From assembly GCA_017431005.1 (NCBI GenBank), contig JAFRLY010000021.1, positions 1-62,214 on the forward strand: 62,214 nt of DNA, in the 5' to 3' direction. A program made the position numbers and the translations under genes. How positions within the stretch are numbered: position 1 is the stretch's first letter; each line of letters opens with the position of its first letter. The notes below the pieces were generated by a model. That model saw only the letters and a program-made list of their open reading frames with translations, searched no databases and was not told the origin of the DNA. This document shows positions 33,762 through 43,007 of the stretch, piece after piece. Source of the stretch: Clostridia bacterium (GTDB lineage Bacteria > Bacillota > Clostridia > Christensenellales > Aristaeellaceae).

Positions 33762-33788
33762 GACATCCGGACAAAAGACGACATACGC

Positions 33789-33824
33789 GAGCAAGCCCGC
33801 CGCAAGGTTGCGACGGGCTTGCTC
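33789..33824. other. Long hairpin between dnaK and dnaJ
   Basis: Perfect 11-bp outer stem GAGCAAGCCCG/CGGGCTTGCTC (33789-33799, 33814-33824) with an inner CGCAA/TTGCG stem (33801-33805, 33808-33812). No T-run follows on either strand, so it does not look like a terminator. It may be an mRNA-processing or stabilising structure that sets the dnaK:dnaJ ratio. Confidence 0.7.
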
Positions 33825-33855
33825 CGGGTCAGCAGGCAGAGAGAGGTGAGACAGC

Positions 33856-34977
33856 TTGGCGAACAAGCGGGATTATTATGAAGTGCTCGGCGTGAGCAAA
33901 AATGCCACGGACGACGAGATCAAACGAGCATACAGGAAAAAAGCCAAGGAATGTCATCCTGATTTGCATCCGGACGACAAGGAAGCCGTGGAACGCTTCA
34001 AGGAGCTTAACGAAGCCAACGAGGTTCTTTCCGATCCGGATAAGCGGGCCCGGTACGACCAGTTCGGATTCGAGGATCCCATGGCCGGCATGGGCGGCGG
34101 GGGCAATCCCTTCGGAGGGTTTGATTTTGGCGGCATGGGCGGCATGGGCGATATTTTCGAACAGCTGTTCAACGGCGGCCGCAGTACCAGAAACCAGGGC
34201 CCGGTTCAGGGAAACGACCTTCGGTACGAACTGAGGATTACCTTTGAGGAAGCGGCCAAGGGCTGTGAAAAGAGCTTCGAGATTTTCCGAAATGAACTGT
34301 GCGATGCCTGCAAGGGCACCGGTGCCAGGCCTGGAACCAGCCCGGTAACCTGCAGCACCTGCAACGGCACCGGCCAGATCCGCCAGAGCGGAGGCTGGAT
34401 GACCACAGTACGGACATGCCCGGCATGCGGCGGCACCGGCAAGGTAATCAAGGAAAAATGCACCAGCTGCAGCGGCGGCGGACGCATCCGCAAAAAACGG
34501 ACTGTGACCGTCAAGGTGCCGGCGGGCATCGATAACGGGCAGACGATTATCATGAACGGCCAGGGCGAACCCGGACTGCGGGGCGGCCCAAGCGGAGATC
34601 TCTATATTGTCGTGGGAGTACGGCCTCATAAGCTGTTCAAGCGAGAAGGCTACAACCTGCTGCTGGATTTCCCGATTCCGTTTACAACGGCGGCCCTCGG
34701 AGGAGACATCGAGGTACCCACGCTGAGCGGACCTGTGAAATACAGGATTCCGGAAGGAACGCAGCCCGGAACCGAATTCAGGATCAAGGGCAGCGGCATC
34801 CAGCAGCTGCGGGGCAGCGGAAAAGGCGACCTGATCCTGCGCGTGAAGGTGGAGGTGCCCAGAAGACTGAACAACAAGCAGAAGGATCTGCTGCGGCAAT
34901 TTGACGAGACCACCTCTGACCGGGAATATGACAACCGTAAGAGCTTCATGGACCGGGTAAAGGAACTGTTCAACTGA
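33856..34977 (+). CDS. dnaJ: Co-chaperone DnaJ (Hsp40)
   Basis: 373 residues, full type I DnaJ. J-domain (1-70) with the HPD motif in ECHPDLHP, a Gly/Phe-rich linker (about 76-100), four zinc-binding repeats ([32 protein letters not shown]), and the C-terminal substrate-binding domains. It delivers clients to DnaK and stimulates its ATPase. The start is TTG 33856, preceded by GAGGTGAG; no better ATG is in frame. Fourth gene of the hrcA operon. Confidence 0.98.
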   Translation: MANKRDYYEVLGVSKNATDDEIKRAYRKKAKECHPDLHPDDKEAVERFKELNEANEVLSDPDKRARYDQFGFEDPMAGMGGGGNPFGGFDFGGMGGMGDIFEQLFNGGRSTRNQGPVQGNDLRYELRITFEEAAKGCEKSFEIFRNELCDACKGTGARPGTSPVTCSTCNGTGQIRQSGGWMTTVRTCPACGGTGKVIKEKCTSCSGGGRIRKKRTVTVKVPAGIDNGQTIIMNGQGEPGLRGGPSGDLYIVVGVRPHKLFKREGYNLLLDFPIPFTTAALGGDIEVPTLSGPVKYRIPEGTQPGTEFRIKGSGIQQLRGSGKGDLILRVKVEVPRRLNNKQKDLLRQFDETTSDREYDNRKSFMDRVKELFN

Positions 34978-35001
34978 GAAACAGACCGGAGGATGACAGG
35001 C

Positions 35002-35505
35002 ATGAGAACCGGATGGCAGCAAAGATGGGTACGGATTCTGACAACCGCCCTGACGCTTTGCCTGATGGTTCTCATTTTCTTTTTTTCCGCAGAGGACGCG
35101 GATCGGTCCAACGCCACGAGCGGGATCTTTGCCCGGTGGTTCGCAGAGCGGTTTACAGCCGGTTTTTCCGAAATGACCGCGGAAGAACAACAGGCCGAGA
35201 TCGACAGCATTCAGTTTATCGTGCGTAAAAGCGCTCATTTTCTTGAATACACCGCGCTGGGCTTCCTGATACGCTCCTGCCTGGAAAGCTGGGCAGGGGA
35301 TCGTCGCAGGAGAGGCCTCGGACCCGCCGGATGGGCTCTGGGAGCGCTTTATGCCGCGACGGACGAAGCACATCAGCTGCTTGTGGACGGAAGGGGCGGA
35401 ACCGTTACGGACGTACTGCTTGACAGCAGCGGAGTGCTGACCGGCATCCTGATCTGGACGCTGATATTCCGATACCTGGCCGCGAAAAGGAGACGGACCG
35501 GATGA
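35002..35505 (+). CDS. VanZ family membrane protein
   Basis: 167 residues, about four membrane helices. Diagnostic VanZ-like patches: RKSAHFLEYTALGFLI (about 72-87), YAATDEAHQLLVDGRGGTVTDVLLDSSG. The family includes the teicoplanin-resistance protein VanZ, but most members are of unknown function and no van genes are present. I start it at ATG 35002, nine bases after GGAGG; the ATG at 34993 abuts the ribosome site. Its stop overlaps the trmL start (ATGA). Confidence 0.9.
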   Translation: MRTGWQQRWVRILTTALTLCLMVLIFFFSAEDADRSNATSGIFARWFAERFTAGFSEMTAEEQQAEIDSIQFIVRKSAHFLEYTALGFLIRSCLESWAGDRRRRGLGPAGWALGALYAATDEAHQLLVDGRGGTVTDVLLDSSGVLTGILIWTLIFRYLAAKRRRTG

Positions 35506-36026
35506 GTATGCAGATTGTATTGGTATATCCGGAAATACCTCAGAACACCGGGAATATTGCCAGAACCTGCGCCGCGACCGGCGCGGAGCTGCACCTGATT
35601 GAACCGCTCGGGTTTTCCCTTGCCGACAGGTATCTGAAACGGGCAGGGCTTGATTACTGGCACTTGATGAAGTATCATGTATATCCGGATCTGGAAACAT
35701 TTTTAAGGGGGCTGAAGCCGGACGCCAGGCTCTGGTTCGCGACGACCAAGGCGCCGAGAAGCTACGATGAGGTTCAATATCGGGACGGCGATTATCTGGT
35801 CTTCGGACAGGAGACCAGAGGACTGCCTGAAAACCTGCTGGAAAAACGGTATGACGACTGTATCCGGATTCCGATGCGGAAGGAAGCCAGAAGCCTGAAT
35901 CTGAGCAATTCCGCGGCGATTGTGCTGTACGAAGCTCTGAGGCAGCAGCGGTTCACCGGACTGCAGGCCGCCGGAGAGCTGACGGGCCGGGAGGAAGCCG
36001 GCGGGTCCTGGCTGGATTATATCTGA
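35502..36026 (+). CDS. trmL: tRNA (cytidine/uridine-34) 2'-O-methyltransferase
   Basis: 174-residue SPOUT-class enzyme that methylates the wobble ribose of leucine tRNAs using SAM. Motifs: VYPEIPQNTGNIARTCAATG (motif 1, with the catalytic Arg), LIEPLGF, LVFGQETRGLP (motif 2) and IPMRKEARSLNLSNSAAIVLYEALRQ (motif 3, trefoil knot). Translationally coupled to the VanZ gene by a 4-base overlap. Confidence 0.95.
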   Translation: MSMQIVLVYPEIPQNTGNIARTCAATGAELHLIEPLGFSLADRYLKRAGLDYWHLMKYHVYPDLETFLRGLKPDARLWFATTKAPRSYDEVQYRDGDYLVFGQETRGLPENLLEKRYDDCIRIPMRKEARSLNLSNSAAIVLYEALRQQRFTGLQAAGELTGREEAGGSWLDYI

Positions 36027-36045
36027 TCCGAAAAGGAGACAGAGT

Positions 36046-36354
36046 ATGGCTTATTTTCAGAAGCAGCAGCCTCAGGAGGAAACATACGAGGCATACGATG
36101 ATTATGATGACGGATTTGACGAGCTGAACGAGGATGAGGATCCCGAGGCGTACGAAGATTATCCGGGGACAGAAGAGGAGCTGGCAGCGCAGAAAAAGGA
36201 ACGTGTCCGGCTGCTGCTCAGTGTGGGCAACCTGGGCGGCGTTATTGTGGGCACGGTCGTGATTCTGTTGCTTGTGACGCTGCTGCTGAGCATGATTAAC
36301 TTTATACAGACTGATATTAACCGGAATTTTTCCTTAATACAGACCAAGTTCTGA
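36046..36354 (+). CDS. Small acidic single-pass membrane protein
   Basis: 102 residues, no family recognised. The N-terminal half is strongly acidic and Tyr/Asp-rich (AYDDYDDGFDELNEDEDPEA), then a basic stretch KKERVRLL and one hydrophobic helix GGVIVGTVVILLLVTLLLSM (about 70-90), ending in a short polar tail. AAGGAG precedes ATG 36046. It sits between trmL and a cysteine desulfurase gene, 24 bases from the latter, and is probably cotranscribed. Confidence 0.78.
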   Translation: MAYFQKQQPQEETYEAYDDYDDGFDELNEDEDPEAYEDYPGTEEELAAQKKERVRLLLSVGNLGGVIVGTVVILLLVTLLLSMINFIQTDINRNFSLIQTKF

Positions 36355-36378
36355 ATTTTACAGACCGAAGGACAGGCA

Positions 36379-37527
36379 ATGAAAGACCGCATTTATATGG
36401 ATTATGCCGCCACCACGCCGGTTTCTCCGGAGGTGGCAGAAGAAATGGCTCCCTATTTTAGGGAATGCTTCGGAAATCCTTCCAGTATTCACGGCACAGG
36501 GAGAGAAGCGCACAAGGCACTTGACCTGGCCCGGCAACGGACAGCGGAAGCGATCGGCGCAAAGCCCCGGGAGATCTATTTTACTTCCGGTGGCAGCGAA
36601 AGCGACAGCTGGGCCATCATCGGCACCGCTTTCGCGCTGAAGGACAAGGGCAGGCATATCATCACCAGCGCCGTTGAGCACCACGCAGTGCTGCGTAGCT
36701 GCGAGTGGCTCGGAAAGCAGGGTTTCGAGGTGACCTACCTGCCGGTGGACGCTGAAGGCAGAGTTTCCCCGGCGGATGCGGCAGCGGCTATGCGCAAAGA
36801 CACAATTCTGATTTCCGTTATGACGGCGAACAACGAGATCGGCACACTGGAGCCTGTACAGGAAATCGGGGCAGCCGCCAGGGAGCGGGGCATACGCTTT
36901 CATACAGATGCCGTGCAGGCCATCGGCGCCATTCCCGTGAACACAGAGGCGCTGCACGCTGACCTGATGAGCATCAGCGCGCATAAGTTTCACGGGCCGA
37001 AGGGAACCGGCTGCCTGTATATCCGCGAAGGTATCCGGATTGACCCACTGATTCACGGGGGAGAACAGGAACGCAGAATGCGGGCCGGCACGGAAAACCT
37101 TGCGGGCATCGTTGGGCTTGGAAAAGCCATCGAGCTTGCGACGGGCGGCATGCACGAGAAAAGTGCCAGAATCGCCGCACTCCGTGACAGGCTGGTCCGC
37201 GGTATACGGGAAAAAACGGAGGGCGTCCGGCTGAACGGGCATCCCACGCTGCGGCTGCCCAACAACTGCAGCCTGAGCTTCGACGGCATCGAAGGCGAAG
37301 CGCTGCTGTTGCGGCTGGATCTGGCCGGCATCGCTGCTTCCGGCGGAAGCGCGTGCGCCTCCGGCAGCCTGGAGCCAAGCCACGTACTGAAAGCCATCGG
37401 TCTGAGCGACGAGGAAGCCCGGGGAAGCCTGCGGCTGACGCTGGGAGACGGCACAACAGAGGAAGAAACGGAAGAAGTGATCCGTGTGATGCCTGAAATC
37501 GTAGCGGACCTGCGCAGCATGCGGTAA
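36379..37527 (+). CDS. Cysteine desulfurase (NifS/IscS family)
   Basis: 382-residue PLP enzyme that takes sulfur from cysteine for Fe-S clusters or tRNA thiolation. IYMDYAATTPVS at the N-terminus, HHAVLRSC, ANNEIGT, the PLP-binding lysine in ISAHKFHGPKG, RAGTENL, and the active-site loop GGSACASGSLEPSHVL with the catalytic Cys. No IscU-like scaffold or mnmA/thiI gene follows, so the sulfur acceptor cannot be named. The ribosome site is a modest GAAGGA. A terminator follows at 37566. Confidence 0.93.
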   Translation: MKDRIYMDYAATTPVSPEVAEEMAPYFRECFGNPSSIHGTGREAHKALDLARQRTAEAIGAKPREIYFTSGGSESDSWAIIGTAFALKDKGRHIITSAVEHHAVLRSCEWLGKQGFEVTYLPVDAEGRVSPADAAAAMRKDTILISVMTANNEIGTLEPVQEIGAAARERGIRFHTDAVQAIGAIPVNTEALHADLMSISAHKFHGPKGTGCLYIREGIRIDPLIHGGEQERRMRAGTENLAGIVGLGKAIELATGGMHEKSARIAALRDRLVRGIREKTEGVRLNGHPTLRLPNNCSLSFDGIEGEALLLRLDLAGIAASGGSACASGSLEPSHVLKAIGLSDEEARGSLRLTLGDGTTEEETEEVIRVMPEIVADLRSMR

Positions 37528-37565
37528 GCAGGTGACGTGAAAGCCTGAAAAAAGCATATAATCCG

Positions 37566-37595
37566 AGCTGTTCCGGACTGCGGGACAGCTTTTTT
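37566..37595 (+). terminator. Terminator after the cysteine desulfurase gene
   Basis: 9-bp stem AGCTGTTCC/GGGACAGCT (37566-37574, 37582-37590, one G-T pair) directly followed by TTTTT. It ends the transcript that includes the desulfurase; the priA promoter begins six bases later. Confidence 0.9.
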
Positions 37596-37600
37596 CGTCC

Positions 37601-37629
37601 TTGTCACAGAGAAGGAAAAAAGATATAAT
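37601..37629 (+). promoter_or_regulatory. Promoter of the priA operon
   Basis: TTGTCA (37601-37606), 17-base spacer, TATAAT (37624-37629), 36 bases ahead of the priA start. Genes from priA onward are closely packed to 53160 with no internal terminator seen. Confidence 0.85.
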
Positions 37630-37665
37630 ACATAATGGGATTATATCCGGGAAGGGGGCGCGGCA

Positions 37666-39909
37666 GTGTACTGTCAGGTAATTGTGGATATCGTACACGA
37701 GAATGTCGCGCGGCCTTTTACGTACAGAATTCCGGAAGGACTTCGTCTGGAGCGCGGACAGCGGGTTTCCGTGCCTTTCGGCCGCGGTACCAAAGAAGGA
37801 GTTGTCACTGCTCTGACGGAGGAGGCAGGCATTCCGGAGGAGAAGATCCGGGATATCAGCTGCGCGCTGGAGGATTATGCCGCCATTCCTCCGGAGCTGA
37901 TGGATCTGGCTGTGGAAATCGCCCGGGCGAGCCACTGCCCCGAGGCGGAAACCCTGCGGCTGATGCTGCCGCCGCAAATGCGCGGCGGACGCATACATGC
38001 CCGGAAGGAACGCCGGGCCATGCTGAATGTCACAGCTGAGGAAGCGGAGCGGGAAGCCGGGGAGAGCATACGGAAGCGGAAGAACAAGCGCGCAGCTCTG
38101 CTGAGGCTGCTGGCCGGGAATCCGGAAATGTCCGTGAGGGAGATCAGCGAGACGGTCCGCGACCCGCGCGAAGCGCTGAAGCAGCTGGCCGCGGACAGAT
38201 ACATCCGGCTGACGGAGGAAGAGGTGATGCGGACGCCGGAAGGCGCCTTCGCCAACGCCGGAGATCCCGCCTATACGCTGACGGACGGCCAGCAGGAAGC
38301 GCTGGGAGAAATCCTTCCCGCAATACGGAAAGGCAGGGGCGCATTCCTGCTTCACGGCGTGACGGGCAGCGGCAAGACCGAGGTTTTTCTTGCTGCGGCG
38401 CGGAAGACACTGGAAATGGGAAAAAGCGCCATCATCCTTGTACCGGAAATCGCGCTGACACCGCAGATGGTTTCCTGGTTCCGGGGACGGTTCGGAGAGC
38501 GCTCCGCAGTGATTCATTCCCGGCTGAGCGCCGGGGAACGGTATGACGAATGGCGGAGAATACGCAGAGGGGAAGCAAGGATTGTGATCGGCGCACGGAG
38601 CGCCATTTTTTCCCCGATCCGGGAGCTCGGGCTGATCGTAATTGACGAGGAGCATGAAAGCAGCTATCTCAGCGACCGGCATCCGCGATACGACGCCAGA
38701 GCCGTGGCGGAGATGCGGTGCGGGCGCGAAGGAGCAGCTCTGGTGCTGGCCAGCGCGACTCCGAGCATGCTGAGCTTCGCGAGGGCCCGGCGAGGCGATT
38801 ACATGCTGCTGGAAATGCCATACCGGGTTAACAGGAGACCAATGCCCGAGGTGGAGCTGGTCGACATGCGCAGGGAGCTGGAAAACGGTAACCGGACCGT
38901 GCTGAGCCGGTCCCTGCGCGAAGCGCTGAAGGCCTGCGCAGAACGTGGCGAACAGGCCATGCTGCTGATGAACCGGAGAGGCTACAACGCCTTTATATCC
39001 TGCAGAGCCTGCGGATACGTCGTGAAATGCCCGCAGTGCGACCTGAGCATGACCTATCACGTCGGCAGCGGAAGCAGCGTCCTGCAGTGCCACTACTGCG
39101 GAAACAGGGCCGCTGTGCCGGAAAAATGCCCGGAATGCGGCAGTCCGCATATCCGCTACTTCGGGGCGGGCACGCAGAAGGTGGAGGAAGAGGTGAGCCG
39201 GCTGCTGCCGGGTGTACCCCTGGGACGCATGGATCTGGATACAACGGGCGGCAAGGACGGGCACGGAAAGGTGCTGGAGGCCTTCCGCAGCGGGAAAACC
39301 AGGGTGCTGATCGGCACACAGATGATTGCCAAGGGGCTCGACTTTCCGCAGGTAACGCTGGTGGGCGTCATCGCGGCAGACCTGACGCTGAATCTGCCTG
39401 ATTACAGGAGCCGGGAACGCACCTTTCAGCTGCTGACGCAGGTGGCCGGCAGAGCCGGGCGCGGCGCACTGCCGGGAAAGGTCATTATTCAGACCTACAA
39501 GCCGGATGATCCGGTGCTCGGTTATGCGGCCAGGCAGGATTACCGCGCATTTTTTGAGGACGAGTTCAGAAGACGCAGAACCGCGCTGTATCCGCCGTTC
39601 ACGATGCTGGCCAGGCTGCTGGCCGAAAGCCCGCGGGAGGAGGCTGCCGAATCAGCTGCCGAGGTGCTGGAACAAAAAGCGGACGCACTGCTGAATGCGC
39701 ATCCGGAATGGAGGAAAAGGGTGCTGCTGATGACGCGGGACACCCCAAGCGTGAGCATGCTGCGGGGAAAGCACAGGCGTCAGATCCTGATGAAGCTGCT
39801 GGACACACCGGAAACGGACGCCTTCTGCAAGGCGCTTGCCGAAGCAGCGGCAGAAACATGGGATAACACGGAAGTCTGGTTTGAAATTAACCCGACAACG
39901 ATGATATAA
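37666..39909 (+). CDS. priA: Primosomal protein N' (replication restart helicase)
   Basis: 747 residues. N-terminal DNA-binding domain (1-100), then a superfamily 2 helicase with Walker A GVTGSGKTEVF (about 230-240), DEEH box in VIDEEHESSY, GARSAIFSP and the zinc-binding module CRACGYVVKCPQC / CHYCGN / CPECG (about 446-493), and QMIAKGLDFP, QVAGRAGRG in the second RecA-like lobe. It restarts stalled replication forks. The start is GTG 37666 with AAGGGGG upstream. In many Firmicutes gmk, rpoZ and coaBC precede priA; here they are absent. Confidence 0.97.
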   Translation: MYCQVIVDIVHENVARPFTYRIPEGLRLERGQRVSVPFGRGTKEGVVTALTEEAGIPEEKIRDISCALEDYAAIPPELMDLAVEIARASHCPEAETLRLMLPPQMRGGRIHARKERRAMLNVTAEEAEREAGESIRKRKNKRAALLRLLAGNPEMSVREISETVRDPREALKQLAADRYIRLTEEEVMRTPEGAFANAGDPAYTLTDGQQEALGEILPAIRKGRGAFLLHGVTGSGKTEVFLAAARKTLEMGKSAIILVPEIALTPQMVSWFRGRFGERSAVIHSRLSAGERYDEWRRIRRGEARIVIGARSAIFSPIRELGLIVIDEEHESSYLSDRHPRYDARAVAEMRCGREGAALVLASATPSMLSFARARRGDYMLLEMPYRVNRRPMPEVELVDMRRELENGNRTVLSRSLREALKACAERGEQAMLLMNRRGYNAFISCRACGYVVKCPQCDLSMTYHVGSGSSVLQCHYCGNRAAVPEKCPECGSPHIRYFGAGTQKVEEEVSRLLPGVPLGRMDLDTTGGKDGHGKVLEAFRSGKTRVLIGTQMIAKGLDFPQVTLVGVIAADLTLNLPDYRSRERTFQLLTQVAGRAGRGALPGKVIIQTYKPDDPVLGYAARQDYRAFFEDEFRRRRTALYPPFTMLARLLAESPREEAAESAAEVLEQKADALLNAHPEWRKRVLLMTRDTPSVSMLRGKHRRQILMKLLDTPETDAFCKALAEAAAETWDNTEVWFEINPTTMI

Positions 39910-39937
39910 AAAGCAACAGGCAAAGGAGAACAGGCAC

Positions 39938-40438
39938 ATGGGCATCAGAAAGATTGTAAAACTTGGAGATGAAACGCTGCGCAGGATTTCCAGGCCGCAG
40001 GAGAAGTTTGACCGGCGGCTGGAGGGACTGCTGAAGGATATGGCAGAAACAATGTACAAGGCAGAAGGCGTAGGCCTGGCAGCACCGCAGGTCGGCATTC
40101 TGCGTCGGGTGGCCGTGGTTGACGTGACGGAAGACCATTCGGGCATTCTGGAGCTTGTGAATCCTGAAATTATTGACCGGGAAGGCAGCCAGACCGGACG
40201 CGAGGGATGCCTGAGCCTGCCCGCACGTCAGGGCGTCGTGACCCGGCCGATGAAAATCAGGGTACGCTATCAGGACCGGAAGGGTCATCCCATGGAGCTT
40301 GAGACTGAAGGCTTTGAAGCCCGGGCCATCTGCCATGAGGTGGATCACCTGGACGGCAGGCTGTACATTGACGTGATGGACCGGGAGCTGACGAAGGAAG
40401 AAATTGAAGGGCATATCCCGGAGGACGACGCTGAATGA
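39938..40438 (+). CDS. def: Peptide deformylase
   Basis: 166-residue iron enzyme that removes the formyl group from nascent proteins. All three motifs are intact: GVGLAAPQVG, EGCLSLP (metal Cys) and HEVDHLDG (metal His pair and catalytic Glu). AAAGGAG precedes ATG 39938. Its stop overlaps the fmt start. Confidence 0.98.
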   Translation: MGIRKIVKLGDETLRRISRPQEKFDRRLEGLLKDMAETMYKAEGVGLAAPQVGILRRVAVVDVTEDHSGILELVNPEIIDREGSQTGREGCLSLPARQGVVTRPMKIRVRYQDRKGHPMELETEGFEARAICHEVDHLDGRLYIDVMDRELTKEEIEGHIPEDDAE

Positions 40439-41370
40439 GAATTGTCTTTATGGGGACGCCGGATTTCGCGGTGCCCTCCCTGAAGGCGCTGATCAGCGCC
40501 GGATATGATATCGCGGGCGTGTTTACGCAGCCGGACCGGCCAAAGGGACGGGGGAACAGGCTGACGCCGTCCCCGGTGAAAACCGCCGCGCTGGAGGCCG
40601 GAATTCCCGTTTTCCAGCCGGAAAAGATCCGGAAAACCGGGGTGGAGGATCTGCGCGGGCTGAAGCCTGATCTGTGCGTGACGGCCGCTTTCGGACAGAT
40701 TCTGAGCCAGGAGATCCTGGACATCGCACCGATGGGAAACATAAACGTGCATGCGTCCCTGCTTCCCCGTCACCGGGGAGCCGCCCCGGTCGCTTATGCG
40801 CTGATGGACGGGGAAACAAAGACCGGCGTGACCACCATGTGGATGGACGCCGGGATCGATACCGGGGATATCCTGCTGCAGGCCGAAACGAACATAGAGG
40901 AAACGGAAACCTGCGGGGAGCTGACGGAACGGCTGAGCCGGACCGGCGCCGAGCTGCTGATCCGGACGCTGAAGGAGCTGGAGGCCGGCACCCTGATCAG
41001 CAGGAAACAGGATGAAACCCGGATGACATATGACCCGATGCTGAGCAAAAGCATGGGAATCGCTGATTTCACACAGAGCGCCACGCAGATCAAGGGCCTG
41101 ATCAACGGAATGAATCCCTGGCCCTGCGTCACGGTGCCCGCGGAAAACGGACGGCTGAAGCTGCTGCGCGCAGCGGTCACAGACGGCACGGGAGAACCCG
41201 GCATGATCCTGAGTGCTGACACGAGGAACGGGCTGGTCATCGCCTGCGGAACAGGCGCCGTACGCGTGCTTGAAATCCAGGCTCCGGGCGGGAAGCCCAT
41301 GAAAAGCGAGGACTATCTCCGGGGGCACAGCTTGCCGGCAGGAATGAACCTGAAAGAGGACAACGCATGA
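40435..41370 (+). CDS. fmt: Methionyl-tRNA formyltransferase
   Basis: 311 residues. It formylates initiator Met-tRNA with 10-formyl-THF. MRIVFMGTPDFAVPSL at the N-terminus, the catalytic region NINVHASLLPRHRGAAPVAY, and MWMDAGIDTGDIL; a C-terminal tRNA-binding domain follows from about 205. Coupled to def at ATGA 40435 and to rsmB at ATGA 41367. Confidence 0.98.
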   Translation: MRIVFMGTPDFAVPSLKALISAGYDIAGVFTQPDRPKGRGNRLTPSPVKTAALEAGIPVFQPEKIRKTGVEDLRGLKPDLCVTAAFGQILSQEILDIAPMGNINVHASLLPRHRGAAPVAYALMDGETKTGVTTMWMDAGIDTGDILLQAETNIEETETCGELTERLSRTGAELLIRTLKELEAGTLISRKQDETRMTYDPMLSKSMGIADFTQSATQIKGLINGMNPWPCVTVPAENGRLKLLRAAVTDGTGEPGMILSADTRNGLVIACGTGAVRVLEIQAPGGKPMKSEDYLRGHSLPAGMNLKEDNA

Positions 41371-43007
41371 GCGAGAAATTCGAAAAAAACAAGCGGGAAG
41401 GAAGAAAGCCGCAGCCGGGCGGAGCGGTTAAGGGACGGGACGGGACCGCGAAGTTCGGAAACAGAAGCAGCGCAGCCAGGGGACAGAACGGCCCCGCGAA
41501 GCCCGGAAACGGGAACAGTGCGCCCAAAGGACGGGACGGCGCCGCAAGGCCCGGAAACAGAAGCAGCGCGCCAATGCGCGGAAAAGCATACGGACGTCCG
41601 CAGTTCCGGAAGGACAAACCGCCCGTCCGGGACGACAGGTCTCCGCTCCGCAGGGAAAAGCCGCCGGTGGAGGGCATGGAATCCCGCAGGACTGCGCTGC
41701 AGGTGATCCGGAAGGTTACGGAGGACAATGCCTACGCCTCTCTTGCTCTGGACAGCGCGCTGCGCGGGAGCGGACTGAGCGCCGCTGACCGCAGGCTGGC
41801 AACACGGCTTGTCTATGACACGCTGGACAATATGATCCGCCTGGATTATGTGCTTAACCAGGTGATGGCGCGGGAAGACACTGACATCAAGCTGAAGAAC
41901 ATTCTCCGGCTGGGCGCCTGCCAGCTGCTGCTGGAGGACCGGATTCCTGAAAGCGCTGCCACGAACACAAGTGTTCAGCTTTGTACGGAGCTGGGAATGG
42001 AAGGCCTGAAAGGCGTCTGCAACGGCATTCTGCGCAACCTGATCCGCAAAAAGGACGAGCTGGTTTTCCCGGATCCTGAAAAGGAACCCGATCTCTGGCA
42101 CTCCGTGCAATACAGCCTGCCGGAATGGCTGTGGATCAAGCTGCGGGAGGATTACGGCACCGAAGAAGCTGAACTGATTATCGCTTTCCGGGAAAAGGAG
42201 GAGAGCATCACCATCCGGCCGAACCTGATCCTGGAGGGAGAAGCGGGGCTGGAAAAGGTGCTGGAGAAAAAAATATGGGGGAAGAAGAAGGGAACGGTTC
42301 CCTTCTCCTGGCACATTACCGGCGCCATGGATATCGCGAGGGACGCCGATTTCCTGCGGGGCGCTTTCTCCATTCAGAGTGAAAGCAGCATGATGGCGGC
42401 TATGGCCATTGCTCCGCGGCGCGGACAGCAAATTCTGGACTGCTGCGCGGCTCCGGGCGGAAAAACCTGCCTTATGGCGGAGCTGATGGGCGGTACCGGC
42501 AGAGTGCAGGCCTGGGATCTCCACGAGCACAGGACAGAGCTTATTGCAGCCCAGGCGAAACGGCTGGGACTGGACAACATCCGCCCCGTTGCCCGGGACG
42601 CGCTGAAAAAACGCGACGATCTTGCCGAAAGCATGGACGGCGTGCTGCTGGACGCTCCCTGCTCCGGTCTGGGCGTACTCGCTGAGAAGCCGGATATCAA
42701 GCTGCGGGTCAGCGAGGAAAGCATCCGCGAACTGACGGAGCTTCAGGCGAAGCTGCTGGATACAGTGTGTGAATATGTTAAACCCGGTGGAACGCTGGTA
42801 TATTCCACCTGCTCGCTGCTGAAATGCGAAAACGAGCGGCAGGCTGCCGCCTTCCTGGAACGGCATCCGGAATTCCGGGCCGAGAAGCTGCCGGAAAGCA
42901 TTCCGCAGGCATTCAGACAGCATGAAGAGCTGGGACTGCAGCTGCTGCCGAACCGTGACGGAGTGGAAGGCTTCTACATCTGCAGGATGAAAAAACAGGA
43001 GGCATGA
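41367..43007 (+). CDS. rsmB: 16S rRNA (cytosine-967-C5)-methyltransferase
   Basis: 546 residues, about 100 more than usual. The extra N-terminus (1-104) is basic, Gly/Arg/Asn-rich and disordered, containing three 16-residue repeats (KGRDGTAKFGNRSSAA type). Then a NusB-like RNA-binding domain (about 105-240) and a Rossmann methyltransferase with CCAAPGGKT, LLDAPCSGLG (catalytic Cys) and YSTCSL (second Cys). Methylates C967 of 16S rRNA using SAM. The start ATG overlaps the fmt stop, so the extension is real unless a downstream start near ATG 41676 is used. The 3' end overlaps rlmN. Confidence 0.95.
   Translation: MSEKFEKNKREGRKPQPGGAVKGRDGTAKFGNRSSAARGQNGPAKPGNGNSAPKGRDGAARPGNRSSAPMRGKAYGRPQFRKDKPPVRDDRSPLRREKPPVEGMESRRTALQVIRKVTEDNAYASLALDSALRGSGLSAADRRLATRLVYDTLDNMIRLDYVLNQVMAREDTDIKLKNILRLGACQLLLEDRIPESAATNTSVQLCTELGMEGLKGVCNGILRNLIRKKDELVFPDPEKEPDLWHSVQYSLPEWLWIKLREDYGTEEAELIIAFREKEESITIRPNLILEGEAGLEKVLEKKIWGKKKGTVPFSWHITGAMDIARDADFLRGAFSIQSESSMMAAMAIAPRRGQQILDCCAAPGGKTCLMAELMGGTGRVQAWDLHEHRTELIAAQAKRLGLDNIRPVARDALKKRDDLAESMDGVLLDAPCSGLGVLAEKPDIKLRVSEESIRELTELQAKLLDTVCEYVKPGGTLVYSTCSLLKCENERQAAAFLERHPEFRAEKLPESIPQAFRQHEELGLQLLPNRDGVEGFYICRMKKQEA
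41430..41573 (+). repeat. Three 48-bp in-frame tandem repeats in rsmB
   Basis: Three consecutive 48-base units encoding 16 residues each, starting AAG GGA CGG GAC. Units 1 and 3 are the most alike; unit 2 has diverged (RGQNGPAKPGNGNSAP). The repeat keeps reading frame and adds positive charge to the RsmB N-terminus. Confidence 0.92.

Noticed and set aside
31773-33866. 697-codon open frame opposite dnaK
   Set aside because: Antisense shadow of a highly conserved gene with no start signal or family features.
35002-35505. Glycopeptide resistance locus (because of VanZ)
   Set aside because: Only a VanZ-like domain is present; no vanHAX, vanRS or D-Ala-D-Lac ligase genes occur, and the gene is linked to trmL.
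36358-39264. 968-codon open frame opposite the cysteine desulfurase and priA
   Set aside because: Spans two genuine genes, a terminator and a promoter on the other strand; its translation shows low-complexity shadow composition.
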